Below, piece after piece: positions 36,294 through 45,375 of a stretch of 64,000 bases of DNA. The DNA lies in contig JAXHUM010000015.1 of assembly GCA_034189325.1 (NCBI GenBank), positions 30,394-94,393 of the forward strand, in the 5' to 3' direction. The first letter of the stretch is position 1, and each line of letters starts with the position of its first letter. Below the pieces are notes generated by a model. The model worked only from the letters and a program-made list of their open reading frames with translations. It was not told the origin of the DNA and ran no database searches. This stretch comes from JAXHUM01 sp034189325. Its GTDB lineage: Bacteria; Desulfobacterota; DSM-4660; Desulfatiglandales; Desulfatiglandaceae. A program made the translations under genes and the position numbers.

Positions 36294-36783
36294 TCAATCG
36301 TAAGCGATTTTTAATCCTTTATCTGGATGAGTGAGTACTGCTGACGAGCTGGATTCGCTTCCGGACCCGGGTATGGTCAACACACACGACTTTGAGTGCG
36401 GATTCAGGTTTCCGTCCTTGGGAGAAGTCAAAGTAATCACCTTGATATGGCACAGCAATGCTAATCATTTTGGCTGAATCAATAACACTCGCCCCTCCGA
36501 CAGCCAGAATAAAATTAATCCCTTCACGTCTACATATGCTGATGCCCTTATTCACAAGCTCTGATCGTGGGTTTGGTTCTACACCTCCAAGCTCAAAAAC
36601 CTTGATCTCCTTTCGTTATAGTGAGTCTAAGACTCTTTCATACAAGCCATTCAACTTGATCGAGCCTTGACCATAAAGTAAGAGAATATTATTCGAATAG
36701 GGGGCGATCTGTTCACCAACAATGTCCTCCCTGTTCTTTCCGAATATTATCTTTGTAGGATTGTACCAAATTCCATTTAACAT
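36294..36783 (-). pseudogene. Iron-containing alcohol dehydrogenase pseudogene
   Basis: Reading the - strand from an ATG at 36783 gives IWYNPTKIIFGKNRED, then LLLYGQGSIKLNGLYERVL, an in-frame TAA at 36616-36618, then GGVEPNPRSELVNKGISICR and AVGGASVIDSAK with the cofactor-binding Gly-rich loop. A frameshift in a CA/GT dinucleotide run near 36380-36387 changes frame, after which TIPGSGSESSSSAVLTHPDK continues the family's sequence. The reading stops at 36294-36296. Only the first half of a roughly 390-residue enzyme remains; the metal-binding half is gone. Nonsense, frameshift and truncation make this a clear dead gene. Confidence 0.9.
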
Positions 36784-36994
36784 GAGCTCACCCAACGGTC
36801 CTGATTTACGTCATAAGAGTCGCGGCGTGCATATTGTTGTGTTATGGATGACATCCAACAGGCTCTATAGTAGGTCCCAGCCGAGAAAACCGGTTTCACC
36901 GTTGTTCCTGGCACAGCGACTTGGTATGGCAAAGAATATGATTGAGATCAGCCTTCAGATGGTTGATTTTCGTTATCTTTGACGGCATAGCTTG

Positions 36995-38065
36995 CTATTC
37001 AAGAAAGTCTTCAGGACCAAACACCTCAGTATAGGGTACCGGCAGGGGCCGGCCATAAATTTTCTTAACGTCATAGTTTTCAATAAAATTTCTGTCTTCA
37101 GCAATGAGGCAGGTATCAATGTACTGACCAAAATACTTAATGGCCATACCTCTTTCGATGATGTCCTTGAGAGGTTCTTTGAAAAAATTTCCTAAGGAGG
37201 TATGAATATAGGGGCATGGCATTATATCCCCATACTTTGTAATCGATACCATTCGTTTAACCGATATGCAGCCGAGGTTGAGGCCGTAAGCCGGGGTCAA
37301 ATGGGTAAAGACATTATATTTTCTTTCCAGTTTTCGGATATAGTCCATATCATCTCTTGTCACCAGAATATCGAAGTTTCCTTCCCAAGCCCCAACAGGT
37401 TTGGCATAGGTGACGAACACGCCGACACCTTTTTCTTTGGCAAATTCAAGAAAATCAATGAACTCTTGGGATCTTACTCGTTGTTTTGTTACCACGGTTG
37501 CCAGAATGATATTGAGGCCTGCTTCTAGTGATGCATCAATAGCGCGCATCGCTCTTTTATGTGACCCTGGTTTACGGCGAAAGCTGTCGTGCTCTGTTGC
37601 GGAAAGACTGTCGAGACTGAGCTGAATTTTGTCCACGCCAATACGTTTCAGATGAATAGCCTTGTGTAGGTCCAAATGCCATCCGTTCGTATCTGAGGTG
37701 ATATAAAATCTCTGTGGATCAATGGCTTGAACGATATCGTCAAAATCAGGAAATATGAGGGGTTCGCCACCGGTAATAACTATATGAGCCAGTCCCATTT
37801 CATCCGCTTGTCGAGCAAGTTCGTTGATATCGTCGACAGTGAAAAATCTTCGGTTTTTCTTATTATGTAATCGAGTTGTGCAACAATGTCGGCAATGGAA
37901 ATTACAGGCGTAGTCATATTGGAACTGTAGAATGGCGATACTTTCCCCGCGTTTAACTTTCTCTTCATATTGGAGGATTTTGTTATATACCTGGGGCTTT
38001 TCAGCCTTGAGAAGAGTTCGTTTGTTTTGTTCTTCTGATGATAGTGCCTTTTGCTTCTTTACCAT
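36995..38065 (-). CDS. Radical SAM protein (SPASM-like)
   Basis: 356 residues. Radical SAM motif QYDYACNFHCRHCCTTR (CxxxCxxC near residue 58) followed by HIVITGGEPLIFPDF and SLDSLSATEHDSFRR, typical of the group that includes MoaA and peptide- or sugar-modifying enzymes. C-terminal cysteines (GCISVKR, MPCPYIHTSLGN, DTCLI) fit a SPASM/Twitch auxiliary cluster. It begins 14 bp after the methyltransferase gene. Could be an aminoglycoside-like sugar dehydratase/epimerase or RiPP-type enzyme; no precursor peptide was recognised. Confidence 0.88.
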   Translation of the reverse strand: MVKKQKALSSEEQNKRTLLKAEKPQVYNKILQYEEKVKRGESIAILQFQYDYACNFHCRHCCTTRLHNKKNRRFFTVDDINELARQADEMGLAHIVITGGEPLIFPDFDDIVQAIDPQRFYITSDTNGWHLDLHKAIHLKRIGVDKIQLSLDSLSATEHDSFRRKPGSHKRAMRAIDASLEAGLNIILATVVTKQRVRSQEFIDFLEFAKEKGVGVFVTYAKPVGAWEGNFDILVTRDDMDYIRKLERKYNVFTHLTPAYGLNLGCISVKRMVSITKYGDIMPCPYIHTSLGNFFKEPLKDIIERGMAIKYFGQYIDTCLIAEDRNFIENYDVKKIYGRPLPVPYTEVFGPEDFLE

Positions 38066-38079
38066 GTTGTTTCCTTCTT

Positions 38080-39252
38080 CTATTCAAGGTCATGTCCTGA
38101 ATTATTGCAGTCATTGTCTACAATCTGGAGCCCGTCGCCCCGTAGTACAGCAACACTCGTCCTGCGCCCATAGCGCTTCTTGACAATATCCGCCACCTCG
38201 TCGGAATAACTTCCAGCCATGATAATAATTGCCTGGATATTATTACAATCAAGGGCTTCCGGCGGAACAATTTCAATGTGGGTGGCGGGAGTGTATCGTT
38301 CCTGTTTAAAGGAAGCGGAATCTATTACAAAGCGTATCTTTTCGGCCAGGTTCAACATTGACATAATCGCCAAAGCCTGATGACCTGCCCCCCATATAGC
38401 TACTGTCTTGGGCTTGAATCCATCAATGTAGGTATGTAGTTCATTTTCGAGCTGAGACCGTCTTAGATCAAATCTGCTGAGATTGATTTTGGCCCTTTTT
38501 CGTACCTGAGCTGAAATGATGTAGTCATACCAGATAGTGGAGCAATCAAGGAGTTCGAACCCGTTTAATGCCAAAGTGGTTGTTAAGGTCTCTTTGGTGA
38601 AATAAAAGAGGTGATCTGAGATGAATTCGGTAAATAAATCATTTTTCAGCATCATATCAAAATTCGGGACCTCAACAATTCCGATGCCGCCATCTTTCAA
38701 ATTGTGCCATATTCCGGCTAAAGTCGTATTGGGAGCCGGAAGATGTTCCAGAAAGTTTAGAATTAAGAATACTGAAAATGGTGCGTTATCCAATGGGTAT
38801 TTGCGGCTGTCGATGAATCCTTGTGAAACTTTAAGTCCCTTCTCCCTGCAAAGATTCACGGCTTCTTCGGCATATTCCAGACCATGAGAGTCTAAATCAA
38901 GGGTTTCTAGTATGGAAAGATATTCTCCATGTCCGCATCCAATCTCAATTGCCTTCTTTTGTCTTAAAGTATATTTCTCTACAAAAGCCCTGAATTGTGT
39001 CCTACGGAAATCAGTCATTTCTTTCGATATGCCCGCTGCCCGTATGACTTCCCTAAAATAGGGGACCGGATCATTGCTCAATTGCACAAGTCCACAGGCC
39101 GAACATTGACACACAGTCATATTAACGCCCTTGTCTAGGTGAAGTGTCGCAGCATCCGGGAAATACTGGGCGGATTTGGGCATGTTTTTGTATTTCAGCA
39201 GAGGTTCGTCGAAAAAAGAGTTTCCACATACCCTGCATTTATCAACAGGCAT
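38080..39252 (-). CDS. Zinc-binding SAM methyltransferase (sugar C-methyltransferase type)
   Basis: 390 residues. Order: N-terminal zinc-binding motif (CRVCGN... CQCSACG); a class I methyltransferase with motif I IEIGCGHGEYLSIL near residue 100; and a C-terminal Rossmann-like domain (KTVAIWGAGHQALAIMSML; VPPEALDCNNIQAIIIMAGSY) as in methyltransferase families 13 and 14. TylC3-type NDP-sugar C-3 methyltransferases share this layout. AGGA six bases before the ATG. It lies between an SDR and a radical SAM gene; acting on an NDP-4-keto-deoxysugar is inferred. Confidence 0.9.
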   Translation of the reverse strand: MPVDKCRVCGNSFFDEPLLKYKNMPKSAQYFPDAATLHLDKGVNMTVCQCSACGLVQLSNDPVPYFREVIRAAGISKEMTDFRRTQFRAFVEKYTLRQKKAIEIGCGHGEYLSILETLDLDSHGLEYAEEAVNLCREKGLKVSQGFIDSRKYPLDNAPFSVFLILNFLEHLPAPNTTLAGIWHNLKDGGIGIVEVPNFDMMLKNDLFTEFISDHLFYFTKETLTTTLALNGFELLDCSTIWYDYIISAQVRKRAKINLSRFDLRRSQLENELHTYIDGFKPKTVAIWGAGHQALAIMSMLNLAEKIRFVIDSASFKQERYTPATHIEIVPPEALDCNNIQAIIIMAGSYSDEVADIVKKRYGRRTSVAVLRGDGLQIVDNDCNNSGHDLE

Positions 39253-39461
39253 TCTTTATCCTGAGGAGGTCGTATAAAGAGACGGTAAATTATGCTTGTC
39301 CGAACTCTGTTCATCATTTGCCGCAGAGTCGCTGGAAAACATAAAAGGCTGTATTTTGATCGTCTTCAATGATGTTTTCGTGGGAGGTTTCGAGCGATTC
39401 AAGACATTGAGAGTCTCAATCTTACAAGCTTATGAATATTTGACCAATTGCCATAACTTCA

Positions 39462-40340
39462 TCAATGCAATTGATTCTTGTCAATAAGATCGATATTCTG
39501 TTCATACCATTTGTATAGATCTTCAATCGATTGGTCGATCGGTATAAATTCGAAACCTTTCAATTCCTGCATAACAAGTGAATTGTCCCCGCTATATTCC
39601 TTGCCGGCCCCTTCTGTTTTTAGTTCTATCTTAATATCCTTCCCGGAAATACTGGCGACCTTTTCAGCCAATGTTACAAAGTCATATGTCCTGCCAGTGC
39701 AAACGTTGTATATATTCCGGGATGGCTTGTTTTTTACAAACCAGTGAACAATCTTCAAAAGGTCATCGATGTATAAAAAATCGAATATGGCGTTTTCGTT
39801 GATTGTGATCGGCATATCAAAAACAGCCTGGCAGCATACATTTGGGATAAATCTGTAACGCCAGTCATCATATTTTCCAAATACTCCGAAGAGTCGAAGG
39901 TTGTATATATTTGAGTCTATCTGGGTATATTTGGACATGAGATACTTCGAAAAGCCATATGGATCGTTGGGGACATGAACGTCGAAATAGTCTTCTTTCA
40001 TTTTGGGTTTCCAATGCTCTCTACTGAACTCCGCACCAGAGCCGAAATAGATCATCTTTCCAAAAATATCACTGCAACGGACGATGTTGAAAAACATCTT
40101 CAGGTTCGTCTCCAAGACTCTTGTAGGATCTTTCGTTGAAAACAAAGGCGCTGCATCATAGGTTGCCGTATGTATGACAACATCGAAATGATTATGCTTT
40201 AGAAAGTTTGATACTTTTTCGCTGTCTGTCAGGTCCAGAACATGCCTGTTAGCCGAAATGACGGAAAAACTGTCCTGAAAACCTTCACATAGACTTCTTG
40301 CAATAAAGCCGTCTCCTCCGGTTATGAGTATTTTCTGCAT
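39462..40340 (-). CDS. NAD-dependent epimerase/reductase (SDR), YerF-like context
   Basis: 292 residues, extended SDR: N-terminal ILITGGDGFIARSL (cofactor-binding), an active-site YGFSK (Tyr and Lys) and a C-terminal substrate part (EYSGDNSLVMQEL). It begins six bases after the TPP-enzyme gene ends, so the two are translated as a pair. In the yersiniose pathway an SDR (YerF) reduces the ketone made by the TPP enzyme YerE; by context this is a candidate counterpart. Other NDP-sugar reductions remain possible. Confidence 0.85.
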   Translation of the reverse strand: MQKILITGGDGFIARSLCEGFQDSFSVISANRHVLDLTDSEKVSNFLKHNHFDVVIHTATYDAAPLFSTKDPTRVLETNLKMFFNIVRCSDIFGKMIYFGSGAEFSREHWKPKMKEDYFDVHVPNDPYGFSKYLMSKYTQIDSNIYNLRLFGVFGKYDDWRYRFIPNVCCQAVFDMPITINENAIFDFLYIDDLLKIVHWFVKNKPSRNIYNVCTGRTYDFVTLAEKVASISGKDIKIELKTEGAGKEYSGDNSLVMQELKGFEFIPIDQSIEDLYKWYEQNIDLIDKNQLH

Positions 40341-40346
40341 GAATTG

Positions 40347-42155
40347 CTACTCCGAGGCGGTATGGCGCATGTTTTGGTCAAACTCATTCCTCTCCAAGAA
40401 AGGCCAAAGATCTTCCATAGGTTTGGAAATGATTCGGCCATCCGGTAAAACATGGGAAGAGACTCTTGGGGATGTTGGAATATCCGGATCCACAAGGAGA
40501 TCGCAGATAATGGTTCCTTTTGTTTCAATGACTTCTGCTACTTTTTCGTTTAAGTTTTTCTGGCTTTTGATTCGGGTCGTCTTGAGCCCATAAGCGCGTG
40601 CAACACTGCAGATATCCGGTAATGTCAAACCACTTTGGGAATTGCAGCAGACATAACGACCATCAAAATGATTCTCCTGCATAGCTTTTATAGAACCATA
40701 GCCGCTATTGTTCAGAATAAAGATCTTTATAGGAAGCTGAAGCCGTGACAGGGTTTCCAGCTCCTGTATATTGTGCTGAAGTCCACCGTCTCCAATAATG
40801 CTGATAGTCCGTCGCTTCCCAGATGCAAGGCAGGCGCCGATGGAAGCGGGTAAGCCAAACCCCATAGCCCCCAGTCCAGGAGTATTCAAAAGCCTTTGAC
40901 CTTCCTTTACTCGGTAGGCCTGTTGAACAATTTCCGCGCAAGCCCCGGAACTGCCAGGTACTATCAAATCATCCTCTTTGAGTACTTCTGATAACACATC
41001 AACAAAAGCATATGTGTTGATCAATCCCCCAGAATGCTTGTATTCAGGCAGAACAACAGGATAACGTCGTTTCCATTCTCGGCAGAGGTTCACCCATTGA
41101 GTAAAGTCTTTCAAGTCCTCTTCTTCGATCAAATGGTTCAACAGAGTCAAAAAATCTCCTGAATCGGCGTGGACTTTGACATCGATAGGCATTCCAAAGG
41201 TCCTGAGCTTCTTTATCTCAAGGTCGTCGATATCAACAATGACCTTTTTGGCTTTTGGCGCAAAATTGGGATAGTTGTGGGCCACCTGACATAGATCCAA
41301 CCTGGCGCCTAGGCACATGATCCAATCCGAAGTCTGTTGGACAAAATTGGCTCCCCTTTGACCAATGGTCCCCGGCTTGCCACAATAGAGGGGGTGGGCT
41401 TCCGATATCAGATCCGAAGCTTTCCAAGTTGTCAGAACGGGAATATTGAGCCTGTTTACGAGCCGGTTAAGTTCATCCTCCGATCGGGACAGCCTCACTC
41501 CGTTGCCCACCAGAATGACCGGCCTTTTTGACAGGGCCAGCAACTCCAATGTCTGTTTTGCATGGAGAGCCATGTCTTCGCTGTCTAATGGTTTTGTAGG
41601 TATTTCATAGGATGCAAGGTTTTTATCGTCAACTACACTGCCCTGGATATCTAAAGGGATATCAAGCCACACCGGACCTTTTCTTCCTGTTGTGGCTAAA
41701 TGTAAGGCCTTTTGAAGGTGATATTTGATTTTTTGAGGTTCGATCACTGTCTGGGCATATTTGGTTACAGAGGATACCATGGGGATTATATCCACTTCCT
41801 GAATACCCATCTGTCGGACACCTGTGTGACGGCGCTGATCCTGACGTTTCACCTGTCCGGATAATACCAGCAGAGGCGTGGAGTCAATCCAGGCACCGGT
41901 TACGCCGGTAATCGCGTTTGTGCTCCCCGGCCCGGTGGTTACTAGCGCCACACCCAGACGATTGGTGTATTGTCCATAGGCTTCAGCAGCTATGACGGCC
42001 GCCTGCTCGTGAAGGAAGCATGTGTGGTTGATTTCCTTTCGTTGCCCAAGAGAATCAACGAGGTGCATGCAGCCTCCTCCGGGAAGAAGGAAAACATCTT
42101 TTATCCCCTCATGGGATAAGAAGTTGAATATGTAATCGGAAAGCTTTATTTTCAT
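40347..42155 (-). CDS. Acetolactate-synthase-like TPP enzyme (YerE-like context)
   Basis: 602 residues with the three domains of the acetolactate synthase/TPP family. The N-terminal PYR domain includes the catalytic Glu in HEQAAVIAAEAYG and LVTTGPGSTNAITG; the C-terminal PP domain has IIGDGGLQHNIQE and NNSGYGSIKAM (GDG-NN motif binding ThDP-Mg). It is in an operon with a HAD phosphatase and an SDR, close to rfbFHG and far from branched-chain amino-acid genes. YerE of Yersinia, an ALS homologue, transfers the acetyl unit of pyruvate to CDP-3,6-dideoxy-4-ketosugars; this is the likely role. Confidence 0.88.
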   Translation of the reverse strand: MKIKLSDYIFNFLSHEGIKDVFLLPGGGCMHLVDSLGQRKEINHTCFLHEQAAVIAAEAYGQYTNRLGVALVTTGPGSTNAITGVTGAWIDSTPLLVLSGQVKRQDQRRHTGVRQMGIQEVDIIPMVSSVTKYAQTVIEPQKIKYHLQKALHLATTGRKGPVWLDIPLDIQGSVVDDKNLASYEIPTKPLDSEDMALHAKQTLELLALSKRPVILVGNGVRLSRSEDELNRLVNRLNIPVLTTWKASDLISEAHPLYCGKPGTIGQRGANFVQQTSDWIMCLGARLDLCQVAHNYPNFAPKAKKVIVDIDDLEIKKLRTFGMPIDVKVHADSGDFLTLLNHLIEEEDLKDFTQWVNLCREWKRRYPVVLPEYKHSGGLINTYAFVDVLSEVLKEDDLIVPGSSGACAEIVQQAYRVKEGQRLLNTPGLGAMGFGLPASIGACLASGKRRTISIIGDGGLQHNIQELETLSRLQLPIKIFILNNSGYGSIKAMQENHFDGRYVCCNSQSGLTLPDICSVARAYGLKTTRIKSQKNLNEKVAEVIETKGTIICDLLVDPDIPTSPRVSSHVLPDGRIISKPMEDLWPFLERNEFDQNMRHTASE

Positions 42156-42175
42156 CGTTTTATAGAAACTGAGCC

Positions 42176-42763
42176 CTATGTCTCGCTAATATTTACCAAA
42201 GATTCTAGAATCAGATCTATGTCCATGCCGCCTCCATTCCATGGCCGTGATGTCAGATAGGAACGGATACCGAGAGATCTTACTTCGCGCACACTGCCTG
42301 GATTGTCATCAATAAATACATCTGCCAAGCCCAACCATTTTAAATATTCAGCCTTACTCGATTCATACGCTGGAATGCTATCTGAGGATCTCGGGGTCGG
42401 AACGAAATGGAACGTTCGAAGCCATGCCCCAAAATGGGTCATTACCCATGAAGCGCTTATAGAGGCGGCGACACGCGGCACGGCGGTAAGGACTATATGT
42501 CGGTATCTATGGCCGTGTTCTTCAAACCACCTGAGGACAGCCGGGTTGGGAAGCAGGCGGCTATAATGACCACTCAGCCTGAATGTATCAAGAGAATCCT
42601 GATAGTCTGTTTTTGTTATTCCCAAAAGCCGATGCGGCGGGTTCTCTGTCAAATCTTCATAGCTCAGGCGGCAATCAGGATGCTTTGACCTCCACCATTC
42701 TTCAAACCAGATATACATGAGGTCATTCAATGTATCATCCACATCCCAGGCTATCGTAAGCAT
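42176..42763 (-). CDS. HAD-superfamily phosphatase-like protein
   Basis: 195 residues. Nucleophile motif I is AWDVDDTLND; motif II Thr/Ser in VLTAVPR; motif III/IV DVFIDDNPGSV. The layout is that of small HAD phosphatases. First gene of the HAD-TPP-SDR run, 20 bp ahead of the TPP enzyme. It may dephosphorylate a sugar intermediate or a nonulosonate 9-phosphate produced by the neighbouring NeuB-type enzyme. Confidence 0.85.
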   Translation of the reverse strand: MLTIAWDVDDTLNDLMYIWFEEWWRSKHPDCRLSYEDLTENPPHRLLGITKTDYQDSLDTFRLSGHYSRLLPNPAVLRWFEEHGHRYRHIVLTAVPRVAASISASWVMTHFGAWLRTFHFVPTPRSSDSIPAYESSKAEYLKWLGLADVFIDDNPGSVREVRSLGIRSYLTSRPWNGGGMDIDLILESLVNISET

Positions 42764-42929
42764 GAATTACCTATTTCTTTCTGCAAATGATCCTTTGAAT
42801 ATCTTGCTCTCCCTCCACTGCCTGAAATCCACACCAGGAAAGAACAATCTCGTCAGTATCGCATGTGTGGCCGCGGTTATTTTTGTCCTTAATCTCGAAC
42901 GAAAGATTTCGTTAATCCATGAACACTTC

Positions 42930-44462
42930 CTATTGGAGGGCCTCATAGAGCCAGTCAGTCCAAAAAGTCATTTCAGTTTTTCTGTTTGTGTTCTTCAGGA
43001 TTTCCGGATCATCGTAATAGGAATCATCGGGAAAGTGAGTGCTGGAAACTTCCTCAAAAATAGTCCCTTTTTCAGATCGAAAATTGTGTTTAACGCCTTG
43101 CTCCACCAAGACGATATCTCCGGGGCTATAAGTTTTCTCCCCCTGACCCAAATCCATTATGAGTTCGCCGGAAAGGATCTGGAATGTCTCTTCCTTTCGC
43201 TTATGAAAATGCACGGGATGCCGCTGGCCGGGAAGCATGACGATCAATTTCTTACAATATTGGCGATTAACGCAATTGATAATTATAGCCCCATAATCTT
43301 CCAGGCTATCTATACCGTAGTGATGTGACAACTCAAATTGAAGCATGTGCGGCAAATGCACCTTGCTTTCAATAAGCATGTTCTTAACCTTACCAATTGT
43401 TGTAAGAACATGTTTTCGGATGTCTTTTGCGGATACATCACTAAAATAGATCGGTTCTCCCGCTTTAACATCTCTTTGAGCAAAAAACTCGGAATATTTG
43501 GACATGTCATTTGCCACAATCTGACCATCTAAATTGGGGATCGCCAGGAAAGTGTTTTCCTGAGTGATCTTCTGATCCGCAGCAATATCTTCTTTGGCAA
43601 ACACTCCTCGCATCAACCCTTGGAGATCGGATTTTTCCTTTTCATAAATATCTCTTCTCGCGCCGGAAATACCACACATTGAAAGGGCCTGTTGTGAAGA
43701 GGACATCCATTGCCGAATCTGCTCAGGAGTCGATGAATAGGCATTCAGGGAGTATTTTTTGGTTGAGACGCCAACATGCCGTTCAAAAATCTGAGCTCCT
43801 TTGGCTATGGCCATCTTTATGGGGTCAAGATTGTCCGGTTCTTCATGGGTTGAATAGCCTATGGCAATATCTGGATAACGGTTTTTCAAAAAACTGATCT
43901 GATTCAGATTCAGATGGGATATTGATGTGGGGTATTCGCCTACACAGTGCATAATGGCAAACTGTTTTCGCCTATGTTCGAGGAAGACGACAACCCTGTC
44001 GATCTCATCGAGAGTCGCACCAGCAGTTGATGCAATAATAGGCATTTCAGTTTCGGCGATTTTTTCCAGCAAGGGCCAATCCGTAAATGAGCAACTTGCC
44101 ACCTTGATAATATCAAAATCAAAGTCGACAATTCTGTTGACCGAATTCTCATCAAAAGGTGTGCACATGGATATGAACCCAAGTCGGTCTGCCTCTTGTT
44201 TGAGACCTCTGAGTGCATCGTCGCTCAATCGGGTTTCCTGAAAACGTTTTACATATTTGAACTCATGTTTGTCCCGATAGGCGGGGTGAATAAAGGTGTC
44301 GAGGTCTCTGTACTGGAATTTCAGCGCACAGGGGAAATCGAACTCCTTTGTCACCTGGTGCAAATCCCCAATAATTCTTTTGCCGTGCTGCTCGTCACCC
44401 ATGTGGTTGTTTGCCATGTCGAAAACAAAGAGGTTGTTAAAAAGATCCCTTCCGCTTTTCAT
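42930..44462 (-). CDS. N-acetylneuraminate synthase (NeuB) family-cupin fusion
   Basis: 510 residues from the ATG at 44462, with GGAG six bases upstream. Residues 10-270 are a NeuB-type TIM barrel (VFDMANNHMGD; IIKVASCSFTDWPLL; IGYSTHEEPDN; ERHVGV), about 280-350 a SAF domain (RGVFAKEDIAADQKIT), and about 375-500 a cupin (GQRHPVHFHKRKEETFQI with HxH..E metal ligands; GDIVLVEQGVKHNF) like D-lyxose isomerases. NeuB enzymes condense phosphoenolpyruvate with a hexosamine-type sugar; the cupin may isomerise or epimerise a sugar. No CMP-sialate synthetase is found in the window. Confidence 0.9.
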   Translation of the reverse strand: MKSGRDLFNNLFVFDMANNHMGDEQHGKRIIGDLHQVTKEFDFPCALKFQYRDLDTFIHPAYRDKHEFKYVKRFQETRLSDDALRGLKQEADRLGFISMCTPFDENSVNRIVDFDFDIIKVASCSFTDWPLLEKIAETEMPIIASTAGATLDEIDRVVVFLEHRRKQFAIMHCVGEYPTSISHLNLNQISFLKNRYPDIAIGYSTHEEPDNLDPIKMAIAKGAQIFERHVGVSTKKYSLNAYSSTPEQIRQWMSSSQQALSMCGISGARRDIYEKEKSDLQGLMRGVFAKEDIAADQKITQENTFLAIPNLDGQIVANDMSKYSEFFAQRDVKAGEPIYFSDVSAKDIRKHVLTTIGKVKNMLIESKVHLPHMLQFELSHHYGIDSLEDYGAIIINCVNRQYCKKLIVMLPGQRHPVHFHKRKEETFQILSGELIMDLGQGEKTYSPGDIVLVEQGVKHNFRSEKGTIFEEVSSTHFPDDSYYDDPEILKNTNRKTEMTFWTDWLYEALQ

Positions 44463-44484
44463 GATACTCTCCAATTAAGCATTT

Positions 44485-45276
44485 CTACCAGATTTTCCAT
44501 TCTGCACAGTTATTGGCCCACAATTGATTGAGGTATTCTCTATCTCTGATGGTATCCATACACGCCCAGAAGTTGTCATGTTTATATACCATCAATTCAT
44601 CCTGTTGAGATATTTGAACCAAAGGTGCTGCTTCCAATTCACAATCGTCCCTGTCCTCCAGATAATTAAATATGGTTCGGTTAAACACAAAGAACCCGCC
44701 ATTTACGTAATTACCGGCATATTTGGGTTTCTCGGTAAATTGCGCGACCTTCCCTTCCTGAATATTCAATTCGCCGAATTTCAGAAACTTTGGACGAACG
44801 CCTGTCACAGTTGCTGTTTTGCCGTGAGATAGGTGATAATCAAATAGCTCCCTGATATTGACGTCTGCCACCCCATCGCCGTAAGTCACCATAAATTGAT
44901 CAGTGTTTATGTATTTTTCAACCCTCTTTATTCTTGCTCCTTTGAGTGAATTTATACCCGTATTGCATAGAGTTATTTCCCAGCTATCTTCATTGTTGCC
45001 ATTATGGATTTCAATTCCTTTTTCGCTTCCCAAGGTAACTGTAAAGTCGTTATTCATCATTTTGTAATGGAAAAAATACTTCTTTATAATTTCACCTTTG
45101 TATCCCAGACAGATAATGAATTTTCGAAATCCATGATGTGAGTAAATTTTCATTATGTGCCAGAGGATCGGTCGATTGCCTATTGCAACCATGGGTTTCG
45201 GCATGAATTCCGTTTCTTCCCGCAATCTCGTTCCAAAACCGCCACACAGTATTACTACCGGAATATTATTATTCAT
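44485..45276 (-). CDS. rfbF: Glucose-1-phosphate cytidylyltransferase
   Basis: 263 residues with the nucleotidyltransferase motif VVILCGGFGTRLREETEFMP, the lysine-bearing KPMVAIGNRPILWHIMKIYS, and GDGVADVN for Mg binding. This matches RfbF/DdhA in length and signature. It makes CDP-glucose from CTP and glucose 1-phosphate, the first step of CDP-3,6-dideoxyhexose synthesis. Gene order on the - strand is rfbG, gap, rfbH, rfbF, then the NeuB-cupin gene 22 bp later. Confidence 0.95.
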   Translation of the reverse strand: MNNNIPVVILCGGFGTRLREETEFMPKPMVAIGNRPILWHIMKIYSHHGFRKFIICLGYKGEIIKKYFFHYKMMNNDFTVTLGSEKGIEIHNGNNEDSWEITLCNTGINSLKGARIKRVEKYINTDQFMVTYGDGVADVNIRELFDYHLSHGKTATVTGVRPKFLKFGELNIQEGKVAQFTEKPKYAGNYVNGGFFVFNRTIFNYLEDRDDCELEAAPLVQISQQDELMVYKHDNFWACMDTIRDREYLNQLWANNCAEWKIW

Positions 45277-45375
45277 TTTGCGACCTCACTATTCAATGGC
45301 TTCGATGCTATAATGTACTCTATGGGTCCCCATTAGAATCTTCCCTTTATGGGCTTAGACCTAATAGGCTTGTTT

